This document shows, in pieces, positions 55,208-64,000 of a DNA stretch of 64,000 nt. Source of the stretch: Riptortus pedestris (lineage: Eukaryota; Arthropoda; Insecta; Hemiptera; Alydidae); the NCBI GenBank assembly GCA_019009955.1, contig CM032233.1, forward strand, positions 111,743,001 to 111,807,000, read 5' to 3'. The position numbers and the translations under genes are program-made. Every line of letters starts with the position of its first letter. Within the stretch, counting starts at the first letter, position 1. The notes under the pieces were generated by a model. It was given only the letters and a program-made list of their open reading frames with translations. It did no database searches and was not told where the DNA came from.

Positions 55208-55945
55208 ATGCCTGTCACCAACGAAGATTTATTGGCTGTAATTAATAAAAACAATGAAGACACAAAAACCTCATTAAATAAGATTACGTCTGTTTTGGAT
55301 AGCTTATTAGTTGAGATCTCCGATCTTAGGGTGAAATATTCCCAGCAGGAAATCAGAATAAATACATTAGAAAGTGAAATAAGATATTTGAAAAGAGAGA
55401 GGAAAAGAAACAACCTTTTATTTTTTAATGTACCTACTACAGAAAATGAGGATGTTTCTACAAAACTTATAAATCTTTGTGAGGAAGTAGAGGTACATGT
55501 GCCAGAATATGCAGTTAGTAACTGTTTTAGAATAGGGAAAGGACAGGAACCAAGGCCAATTTTGGTATCGTTCAACAATAGCACCATCAAACATGCAATA
55601 ATGAAAAAGAAAATTGCCCTCGCTAGCAAGAATATAAGATTAAGCCACGATAGGTTGCCAGAGGATAGAAAGGAAGGCCAAAAAATATTTTCTTGCATCA
55701 ATAAATTAAAGGCTATAGATGAAAACGCTAGCTATAGGAAAGGATTTTTCAAAGTCAGAGGTAGGTTTTACCGTTTACAAGAAGTGGAAAATATGCTGAA
55801 TGTTTCGGCTGCTAATGTCGAAGAAGACTTGGACAAGTTGAAACAAATGCAGAAAAAAAGGAAAACCGAAGAGAAATTAAAGCATTTTGAGTTCCGGCCA
55901 AGATCCAAGTCGCAGGAGGGACCGCCATCTGGAAGTACTCTCTGA
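55208..55945 (+). CDS. LINE ORF1 protein (coiled coil, RRM-like, C-terminal domain)
   Basis: 245 residues from an ATG four bases after TCAGTAAAT. Residues about 20-70 form a heptad-like coiled coil (LRVKYSQQEIRINTLESEIR). Residues about 72-150 look like the RRM domain of L1-type ORF1p, starting RNNLLFFNVPTTENE, with FRIGKGQEPRPILVSF. The C-terminal domain has RLSHDRLPEDRKEGQKIF and FFKVRGRFYRL. The last 40 residues are Lys/Glu-rich. Such proteins bind element RNA as trimers in the ribonucleoprotein. The frame is intact. ORF2 starts 33 bases after its stop. Confidence 0.8.
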   Translation: MPVTNEDLLAVINKNNEDTKTSLNKITSVLDSLLVEISDLRVKYSQQEIRINTLESEIRYLKRERKRNNLLFFNVPTTENEDVSTKLINLCEEVEVHVPEYAVSNCFRIGKGQEPRPILVSFNNSTIKHAIMKKKIALASKNIRLSHDRLPEDRKEGQKIFSCINKLKAIDENASYRKGFFKVRGRFYRLQEVENMLNVSAANVEEDLDKLKQMQKKRKTEEKLKHFEFRPRSKSQEGPPSGSTL

Positions 55946-55978
55946 CACAAACAACTCCAAAAATCGGATGGGCCTCAT

Positions 55979-58900
55979 ATGACCCAGAATCGATCGAATA
56001 ACTCTAGAAAGTCACCAAAGAACCTCGTAACTAATACTACTAACACATTAGAGTTTACAGAGCCTATAAAACACACATCAAACTTAATATTCTGTAACAT
56101 TAATGGTTATTCTAATATTTTTACTGTTAAGATAGACGATTTGTCAAATAATTTAGCGATATGTCTAGTCGAAACTTGGTTAGATAACTTAAATTTCAAC
56201 ACTCCACTTTGGTTGGCTAACTATCATCCTGTTGTCAGTAATGCTGTAAGAACCAATCTATATGGAAGGTCTAGTGGAGGTATTATAACGTTCATAAATA
56301 AAGCCCTAATTAAAGATACAAGAGATATCACTATAATAGCGTGCGACCGTTACATGATTATAGTTAAATTGAATATTTTCAACAAATTTATAATAATAGG
56401 AAATGTATATTTACCGCCAGAATGTGACTTCGAAAGCATCTTGAATAAAATTTATGATTTTATATCTCAATATCAAAACCGTCCTAACCATTATATAATT
56501 CTCTGTGGTGATTTTAATGGGCACGTAGGAGATTTGAATAGTTTGGACGATGATTTATTTACAGGGAGCAACCTATACGGCTCAAGAACTGTTAACCACA
56601 CAAAGGTTAATAAGCGGGGTAAACTCGTGGTTGAAATATTGGAATCTTTGGGACTATACCTTTGCAATGGTCGATCCATCTCGGATAGGCCTGGAAGATA
56701 TACTTACATTTCTGGTAGGGGTAAGAGTACTGTAGACTTGGTTTGGATTGACGAAAATTGTATTTCATTGTTCCAGAATATGCAAGTGGGCATCTTTTCA
56801 GAATTTTCCGACCATTTAGCATGTACGGTTTCCTTATCATTCACGCCAGTAAGCAACAAAACTAAGGAACAAAGGAAACTTACATCATTCAATAGTATAA
56901 GATGGGACCCATCAAAAATTGAAAACTTCCAAAAATATTTACAAAGTTCATCAGGAATTTACTACAGTTCTAACAATAGTAACGAGTTATATAGAAACTT
57001 TATTATATCAATTACTGAAGCTCTAACACACTCAGGCTTAATGGTCCACAAAAGTAACTATAATAAGTATTCTTTCAACCCTAAAAATAAATGGTTTGAT
57101 CTAGAGTGTCGCCTGTTGAAACGCAATGTACAGCAGAAATATAGAATAATGACTAAAAACAAGTATTCGGACAGTGCAATGGACGATTACCTAAATGCAA
57201 AAAAGGTTTACAGGGCAATCATACAGTTAAAGAAATGTCAATATAGGGCCGTTGTCATTGAAAAACTAAGAAATGTGAGAAACAGTGCCGAGTTTTGGGA
57301 AACTGTAAAATCACTTAAGCCTGCAACTTTACATACTAATGAAATTCATATAGACCTTTGGGCTGCTCATTATAAATCTCTTTATGGGCAAAAAATTAAA
57401 TCTGACAAATTGTTTTTTTCTGTCACTCACCCTATACTTGACCAGCCATTTTCATTAGAGGAATTACAGTACTGCATTAAACGGTCAAAAAACAAGAAAT
57501 CCCCTGGGTTTGATAACATTATATATGAGGTTTTCAAGAATCTAACCCCAGAATGGGAACATTATATATTGAATCTGTTCAATACCATAGTTGACTCGGA
57601 AAATCCACCAGAGGCTTGGTCAAAATCCAAACTGCGATTAATGCACAAAAAGGGAGATAAGAAAGATGTCGACAACTACCGAGGAATCTCTTTAATAAAT
57701 AATATAGCAAAGTTGTTTACAGCTATACTAGCTCGCAGAATTCTTGATTGGGCCGAGAGTGAGCAGTTGATCCCTGAAGAACAGGCAGGTTTTAGGGAAG
57801 GAAGAGGTTGCATTCAGCACGTCTTCTCACTGACTGCATTAGTTGGTATGCATTTTCAAGGGAAGGGAACCTACATATATGCAACATTTGTCGATTTCAA
57901 GAAAGCATTCGACTCTATAAACCAGGAGCTACTCTGGCAAAAATTGTTTACTCTTGGGCTCAGCGGGAAAATAATACGAATTCTAAAAGCACTTTATGAC
58001 AAGGCTTCCATGTTTATTAAAATAGGTTCCGAGCTCTCAGATGAAATACCAATAAGTTATGGATTATTGCAAGGGGAAAGTCTCAGTCCAATCCTTTTCA
58101 TTTGTTTTCTAAGCGACATAATTTCTTTTTTCCATAATAGTGGTGCGACAGGGATCCCAATAGACAGCGCAAATGAAATCATAATGCTCTTATTTGCTGA
58201 CGACATTATACTTCTAAGTACTTCATGGCACGAAGCTCATAAAAAACTTAAAATATTAGAAACTTATTGTAACCAAAACTCACTCATGTTGAATCCAGAC
58301 AAATCCAAAACAATTGTATTCCACAAATCCCCCCGAACTAAAAATTTGAAACCTCTTTACTGGCAGGATAAGGAATTGGAGTACATTAAAACCCACACAT
58401 ACCTTGGAGTGCCTTTTTCCTCATCAGGAAGATTTTCCAAAGCTGCAGAACATTTCAGCCAGAGATCGAATGCGGCAAGTGCAAAGGTTAGGGAAATACT
58501 GGGAAGAGGAAAGAGTGATTCCTGGGAAGCAAGAATAGCCCTATTTGATTCAATGGTGTCATCTACTCTTCTATATGGAGCAGAGATTTGGGCTCCAAAT
58601 TACCTAGATCTTGTGGAATCGGTACAGCTGAGGTTCTGGAAGTATTTGTATTCTTGGTCAAGAAGTACCCCGAATTACATAGTCCGTTTGGAAACTGGGC
58701 GAGCGCACTTAAGTGTAGTTATATTTAAGAAAATTATTAATTTCTGTGTTAAACTGCTCTCAATGCCTGACCACCGACTTCCAAAAAAATGTTTTCTTAA
58801 GCTGCTTAGTTTGCACAATAGGAAAAGCGACATAAAATATAATTGGGTGTCACAAGTAAAATTTATAGCAGGAAATAATTATGTTGAAGAATATTTTTTC

Positions 58901-59388
58901 GAATCTTTAGACCAACAAACTTTGCTAGCCAACAAGATCACAATCATTGAAACAATTGTAAATAATCTCCATTCCGTTGACGTAGATAGAGTTCTTAACT
59001 CAAGTTACAGCCGAATATATAGAAGTATTTGTAGTTTTAACCATTCTCTCCCTGAAAATTATTTAACGTTCCGCACAAACATAAATAAAATCAAACTTAT
59101 CAGTCAAATAAGGATTTCTTCTAGCGAGTATTTAAAATTATCCTATAGAAACAGGGCTCAAATCATAAAAACTGGAGAGGTATGTAAATGGTGCCAAAAA
59201 TATATTTAACTACATTTGAATCATTTACTGCTGTATTGCCCGCTTTTACATGACACAGGGTAAAATTCCTTGACAAATATATAGTGCCTCAAAGAGAATA
59301 CCTATCATTGGTAAACATTCTGGATTACAACAATGAAAGTAAAGTTAATGATATTTTTTGTTTCTTATCAAAAGTTTGTGAAAGGTAA
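55979..59388 (+). CDS. LINE ORF2: AP-type endonuclease plus reverse transcriptase, C-terminus broken
   Basis: 1,076 residues are open from ATG 55979 to TAA 59207-59209. The endonuclease carries FCNINGYSN (about residue 37), VETWLD (63), LCGDFNGHVG (174), STVDLVWID (250) and FSDHLAC (276), so the catalytic series is complete. The RT has SPGFDNIIYE (507), FVDFKKAFDS (637), GLLQGESLSP (694) and the FADD active site (738). The C-terminal part has LLYGAEIWAP. The Cys-Cys half of a zinc motif, VCKWCQKYI, ends at the stop; after it the same frame gives LHLNHLLLYCPLLHD, and a -1 shift near 59259 opens to a stop at 59386-59388. The product copies element RNA into nicked DNA. Confidence 0.85.
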
Positions 59389-59818
59389 CAATATAAAAGA
59401 AAGAATTGTATTATTTTTTATGGGGGTGCTTATTCAATAATAATCGACAAATTATTTATTTATTTTTTATTATTTATTTATTCTTATGCAGTTATACTTA
59501 TTATTAGAAGAGTTATACTTATCTTAGATAATAGTCATGTTAATCTGATATGTTAGAAAACTGATCTTTATTTAGACATTAAAAAAGAATGAATTAATTT
59601 ACATTTACATTAAATTATAACCTATTGAATTCAGTATTATAATCATTTAGATTAATATTAATATTGTATTACGTGCCAATGCATATGGTGTTCAGTTGTA
59701 ATTCTAGGAATTATTATTATTTTATGTACACATACTTTAAGAAGTATAATATACTAATAACCATACTAACACTAATTGGCCAGACTCTTGGCAACATGTT
59801 GTAAACAGAAGCCAATAA

Positions 59819-59837
59819 AAATATCTATCTATCTATC

Positions 59838-59890
<53 letters not shown>
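59819..59890 (+). repeat. LINE 3' tail: (TATC)n and poly(A)
   Basis: TATCTATCTATCTATCTAT followed by about 51 A. It marks target-primed insertion of the LINE and argues for a fairly recent event. Confidence 0.9.
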
Positions 59891-59893
<3 letters not shown>

Positions 59894-59903
59894 TTTTTTA
59901 TTA

Positions 59904-60945
59904 ATGCCTTTAAGGATGCCTTTCTTTCCAGAAGTGATGTACTTGTTATTTCATTGGACGTTGAAGGTGCCTTTGACTCTGCATTGTGGCCTACGATTCT
60001 AGGCCAGCTGAGACTTTCTTGCTGTCCATGAAATTTATATTTACTGGCTAAAAGTTTCTTTTCTGAAAGGAAAGTTTTCTTGGATATCGAAAAATCAGGA
60101 GAACCAAGACACTTGGAAAAAGGATGTCCACAGGTTTCCAAGTCGGGTCGAATGTTCTGGGTCTTACTGTATAACTCGTTGTTGGGAATAAACTTCGGTG
60201 AGAATATTGAGGCTGTTGCCTTTGGAGATGATTATGTGTTACTCATCCGAGGAAATACCAGTGATGAACTTGAACTAAAGGCCAGCTTAGCTATGCGTAG
60301 GATTTTAAAGTGGACTGAGGGAATAAAAATCAAATTTAATTCGGAAAAGTTAGCGTATATGCATTTCATCAGAAGAAGTGTTGAAATGAATTTGGAAATA
60401 AAGCTCCAGGGAAAACGTGTCCTTGAAGTAAAAGAGTTAAAGTATTTAGGAGTTGTATTGGACAAAACACTGAGCTGAACTCATATCGACACCGTTGTTG
60501 GTAGAATATTGCCTATTGTAGGGAAAATGACAAAAATTGCAAGAGTTCAGTAGGGATTAAACTCGGAAGTCCTGAAGTTATTTATAATGGTGCAATCCTG
60601 CCTATGATTAAGTACGCTTGCCCAGTGTGGGCTGAAGGACTGGCAAAGATGAACATGCTAAGAAGAGTGCAACGCCTGATAGCTCTTAGGATAATTAAAG
60701 CTTTCAGGACGGTGTCATATCCTCAACAAGACTCAGAGGCGGCTTGTGTCTTGGCCAATATGATCCCGATATATCTGGGCAGAGGAGCCAGATAATATAT
60801 ATCTTGTGAAGACTGGTAGGCTGGTGTACAAGCATACATATTCCCAATTGTCATTGGAGCTGCGTACCTGAACTCGGTATTCCTAGGAACCTCGGAGACG
60901 CTCCACACTGGAGCGATCCTTCAGTAATGTTGGACATTGGGGGAA
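59904..60945 (+). pseudogene. R1/I-group LINE, RT palm to thumb (continuation)
   Basis: Text resumes with DVLVISLDVEGAFDSALWPT (first RT Asp), then GENIEAVAFGDDYVLL where the usual Y-A-D-D reads F-G-D-D. Then FNSEKLAYMHF, VKELKYLGVVLDKTLS, IKYACPVWAEGLAKMNMLRR, QRLIALRIIKAFRTVS and CVLANMIPI. These follow directly from the 53840-54818 fragment once the nested LINE is removed. Frameshifts and stops are frequent. Confidence 0.75.
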
Positions 60946-61767
60946 AAAATAAAAGTTTTAATTTGGGATTTTGATTGTATTGTTAGTACCACATAAACCC
61001 TTTTCAATTGAGCAGATTGATTTTTAGCCATATTATTGCAATGGTTTTTACATAATGCCTGGTTATAATTGCTATGTTAAAAAAAGCCTTGGCTTATTAA
61101 ATTCGTCGTGAACTCTTATTTCATTTTGTAAATTATTGTTGCTTCCTGTACACATTAAGGGTATTATAACAAATCAAAAACTGGCACAAAAGGTTTTTAA
61201 AATTCCTCTAATTTTTTTTTTTTTACATCGAGCTGAAAATAATTTTATTTTATTGAATTCGCAAATCGCTTGTATTTACTTGAAAAAATACCACTTGGCA
61301 TGCATTTAGGAGTATATTGTCTTATTTTCAACGTCGTCAGATCTTGCCTAAACTTGCCTATTCATTAAATATTTTACTTTTAGTGTTAACACTTTCGGTG
61401 AGGAAGACGTATTATACCTCCCGCGGACCTTTCCCAACTACGTACGGTGGGTGTATCACATTTAAGGCCAACACTTAACAACGATAGCGATCGCTTAGAA
61501 ACAATATCTTCGGAAGTAAAAGAACTTCTAATTCAAAAATAAAAAAACATTTGAAATTTTAGAAATGTTAGATATTCTTCCAGCTTACAAATTCTCATTA
61601 TTAAATTAAATATATAGATTTTTTTTTTTAAAAAAGCTTTAAAATGACACCAGAATCAATATTCTAGGACCAGTAGAAACGGAGATATTAATGAATGTCC
61701 GGCTTACCCTATCACTCGCTCCAGTGTGCGCTCTAGCAAACAGTAGAGCGGTCATTGACATGGTAAT
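60946..61767. other. AT-rich insertion between LINE parts, possible TTAA-type end
   Basis: From TTAA (61386-61389) the sequence reads CACTTTCGGTGAGGAAGACG TATT, resembling piggyBac-type termini. No partner end was found. Nothing else is recognised. Confidence 0.35.
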
Positions 61768-62446
61768 AAGGTTTCTCCATTTAACAGGCCTTTCCAGCCA
61801 CATATAGCAAAGGTTTCTCCATTTAACAGGCCTTTCCAGCCACATATAGCTAAGGTTTCTCCATTTAACAGGGCTTTCCAGCCACATATAGCTAAGGATT
61901 CCCCATTTAACAGGCCTTTCCAGCCACATATAGCTAATTTCTCCATTTAACAGGCCTTTCCAGCCACATATAGCTAAGGTTTCTCCATTTAACAGGCCTT
62001 TCCAGCCACATATAGCTAAGGATTCCCCATTTAACAGGCCTTTCCAGCCACATATAGCTAAGGTTTCTCCATTTAACAGGCCTTTCCAGCCACATATAGC
62101 TAAGGTTTCTCCATTTAACAGGGCTTTCCAGCCACATATAGCTAAGGGTTCCCCATTTTACAGGTCATTCAAGCCACATATAGCTAATTTCTCCATTTAA
62201 CAGGCCTTTCCAGCCACATATAGCTAAGGTTTCTCCATTTAACAGGCCTTTCCAGCCACATATAGCTAAGGTTTCTCCATTTAACAGGCCTTTCCAGCCA
62301 CATATAGCTAAGGATTCCCCATTTAACAGGCCTTTCCAGCCACATATAGCTAAGGTTTCTCCATTTAACAGGCCTTTCCAGCCACATATAGCTAAGGTTT
62401 CTCCATTTAACAGGGCTTTCCAGCCACATATAGCTAAGGTTTCTCC
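61768..62446. repeat. 42-bp tandem array with a 250-bp higher-order period
   Basis: About 16 units of AAGGTTTCTCCATTTAACAG, GCCTTTCCAGCCACATATAG, CT. Units lacking two bases (CTAATTTCTCC) recur at 61931 and 62181, exactly 250 bp apart (five 42-bp units plus one of 40 bp), and the units between them carry the same variant pattern. The opposite strand is open in stretches only because 42 is a multiple of three. Confidence 0.95.
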
Positions 62447-62566
62447 TCTTTTAATGTTATTGTAAGAGCCCTTGTTATTTTAATGGTTGTATTTATAATG
62501 CTCTTTTAATAATCTGTAGGTTTAATGTTTACTTTAACGGATTTAATTTTAATATATATGAATATA

Positions 62567-62616
<50 letters not shown>

Positions 62617-62984
62617 CCCTAACTTTGTTGTTATTTTAATGGCTGTGTTTTCGATGTTTTTTTTTTCTCGTAATGAGCTTTAAGTCTAATGCTGTCATTT
62701 AATAGTTAATTAGAGATGTAGTCCATAAGTTTAGTGTAATTGCTAATAAGATAATAATTCTTCTTAGTGTTTATTTAAATAGCTTGTTGAAAATTTATTC
62801 TGTCTTAATGAGTTGAAATGGTTTCTGTGATACTAGCGAGTAGGTTTAAAGGCATACGGCCGAGACCCCCCCCCCCCTTAATAAAAGAGGGGTTGGAAAA
62901 ATATAAAGTTAAAAAAAAGAATATAAATGAAAAAAATAATGTAAAAAATATATACATATCTATATATAATACAATAAAAGTCGG
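62447..62984. repeat. AT-rich segment with a (TA)n tract (62569-62612)
   Basis: TA microsatellite and, near 62868-62880, a C-run. No gene seen. Confidence 0.7.
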
Positions 62985-63975
62985 CCAGCATGCGTGTGCC
63001 TGGGACTTCCCATGATTGGGGAACTCAAATACGGTCTGGAGTGTTGGGCATTGATGACCGTGAAGATTTTTGCCCAAAATCAATCAAACAAACAAACCAA
63101 CTGCCTACAAGATACGAGGAATGGAGTCACCCTAGCAATGTGACAATAATAAAGAAGGTTGAAGAAGTTGAAAATTGCAACACCGTTATCTATACGCAAC
63201 CGTAGTAAAGACGTCGCAAATGTCGGCTGTGCATATGTCGTTACTCTGAATAAAGAGATAATTGCGTCCAGGAAATATAGGTTGAATTCTGAAAATTCTA
63301 ATAACCAGGCAGAATCTCTAGCTATTCTAAAAGCTTTGGAGTGGGTTCGAGGAAATGCAAAAGGAGTTTTGGGAAAGGTGGCTGTGGCTACTGATAGCCA
63401 AATTACGCTCAAACGTATTGGAAACAAGTGCTACTTGGAAATGATTCAATCCATTCGAAGAATACTACATGGTATCAATAGCGTGGAGTTAGTATCCAGT
63501 TGGGTTACGAAGAAGCAGATCGGTTGGCCAAGGAAGCTAGCAAGGATGATAATTTAGTGAGGGAACAGCTAAAACTTTCATTGCCAAGCCATGAGGAATG
63601 ACACGTTGGGAGGATGGGAAAGGGAATGGAAGGGCTCTACAAGTCCATCATTAACAAGAAAGTTTATTCCCACTATGGGAGAAGGCAGAAGATGAACCTC
63701 AAACATAGTTTCAAACTAACGCTGTTCCTGAGCGGGCATGGAAAGATGTGCAGCTATCTTCGCAGCTTCCACATTTTGGAAGAGGATGTTTGCCCTTGCG
63801 ATAATGCAACATCATAAACAGGGGAACACCTTGTCTTTGACTGCTCTCGTCTAGAGCATATCAGGGCCCCCATCATCTGAACAGCTGTCGGTCTAAATAT
63901 GAGCTCGCCACTTGAGCTTCATCAACTCACTCGGCGAGAAGTGTTATTGATTTTACTGACTTTGTTATAAGCACA
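62985..63975 (+). pseudogene. R1/I-group LINE, RNase H and C-terminal zinc motif
   Basis: RNase H text: VANVGCAYVVTLNKEII, NSNNQAESLAILKALEWV, VAVATDSQITLKRIGN. The first Asp motif is damaged (IYT then a frameshift, where IYTDGS is expected). After a frameshift come QADRLAKEAS-like text, SLPSHEE, LTLFLSGHGKMCSYLRSFHI and CPCDNATS, then TGEHLVFDCSRL, a C-x-C...H-x4-C zinc motif. It matches the end of an RNase-H-bearing LINE and probably belongs to the same element as 59904-60945. Confidence 0.65.
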
Positions 63976-64000
63976 AATTTTGAAGTATTGTAAAAATTCC

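Larger units (their letters stand above)
54832..59890 (+). mobile_element. Near-intact non-LTR retrotransposon (LINE), 5.06 kb
   Basis: Identical 13-bp flanks ACTTTTTTTATTA (54819-54831 and 59891-59903) are a target-site duplication. Inside are a roughly 375-bp 5' UTR, ORF1 (55208-55945), ORF2 (from 55979), a 3' UTR with (TATC)n and a poly(A) of about 51. It interrupts an R1-like LINE in the same orientation. Clade is not settled: an apurinic-type endonuclease and an L1-like ORF1 suggest the Jockey/CR1/L2 group. Confidence 0.9.

Noticed and set aside
61639..62429. Open minus-strand frames of MWLERPVKWRNLSY repeats
   Set aside because: They follow from a 42-bp unit length; the 40-bp units and the 250-bp period break the frame, and there is no diverged unit keeping it.

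Overview
The window looks like AT-rich nuclear DNA of an arthropod, most likely an insect. Host coding sequence is sparse: short exons with GT/AG junctions are separated by kilobase introns. The rest is mostly transposable elements (TEs), microsatellites and two satellite-like tandem arrays. The TE mix (BEL/Pao, Gypsy, R1-like LINE, mariner, Tc1-like, piggyBac-like, hAT, tRNA-derived SINE) fits an insect. I cannot place it to order.

Layout. 1-3015: degenerate BEL/Pao retrotransposon on the minus strand (gag zinc finger, aspartic protease, primer-binding site), carrying a TTAA-flanked piggyBac-like MITE. 3373-4622: a long inverted-repeat (foldback) element with a tRNA-like sequence in each arm. 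4866-10969: five minus-strand exons of WDR45/WIPI4 (about 236 residues from the start codon); the last third is not in the window, and one intron holds a mariner copy. 11308-13291: a TIR repeat family carrying a microsatellite, then a Tc1-like MITE. 13872-18448: about 70 units of a 63/64-bp tandem repeat whose minus strand encodes a 21-residue repeat. 18430-20800: a GC-rich, partly duplicated block of unknown identity. 22590-26020: an internally deleted Gypsy element on the minus strand with two LTRs and a SINE inserted in gag. 26970-27434: a (CT)n tract and an adjoining near-perfect hairpin.

27437-39529 is AT-rich and gene-poor, with SINE copies, a second Tc1-like MITE and one GC-rich insertion flanked by 13-bp direct repeats. 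39627-42425: a decayed mariner-like element with other elements nested inside it. 44053-51871: the last two exons of a vasopressin/oxytocin-type GPCR on the minus strand; the 7.3-kb intron between them holds two piggyBac remnants and a hAT element with a perfect 8-bp target duplication, itself hit by a Tc1-like MITE. 52560-53765: further copies of the 11308 repeat family. 53840-63975: an R1-like LINE split by a nearly intact 5.06-kb LINE (54832-59890, perfect 13-bp target duplication, two ORFs, poly(A)) and by a second insertion containing a 42-bp tandem array.

Only two host genes can be named, WDR45 (autophagy PROPPIN) and the neuropeptide-type GPCR, and both are partial. No operon-like or host-defence gene system was recognised. 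The least ordinary signals are the 21-residue-encoding tandem array, the tRNA-armed foldback element, the strand-biased GCGG words across the BEL element, and the layered nested insertions. All identifications are by eye; no database search was run.
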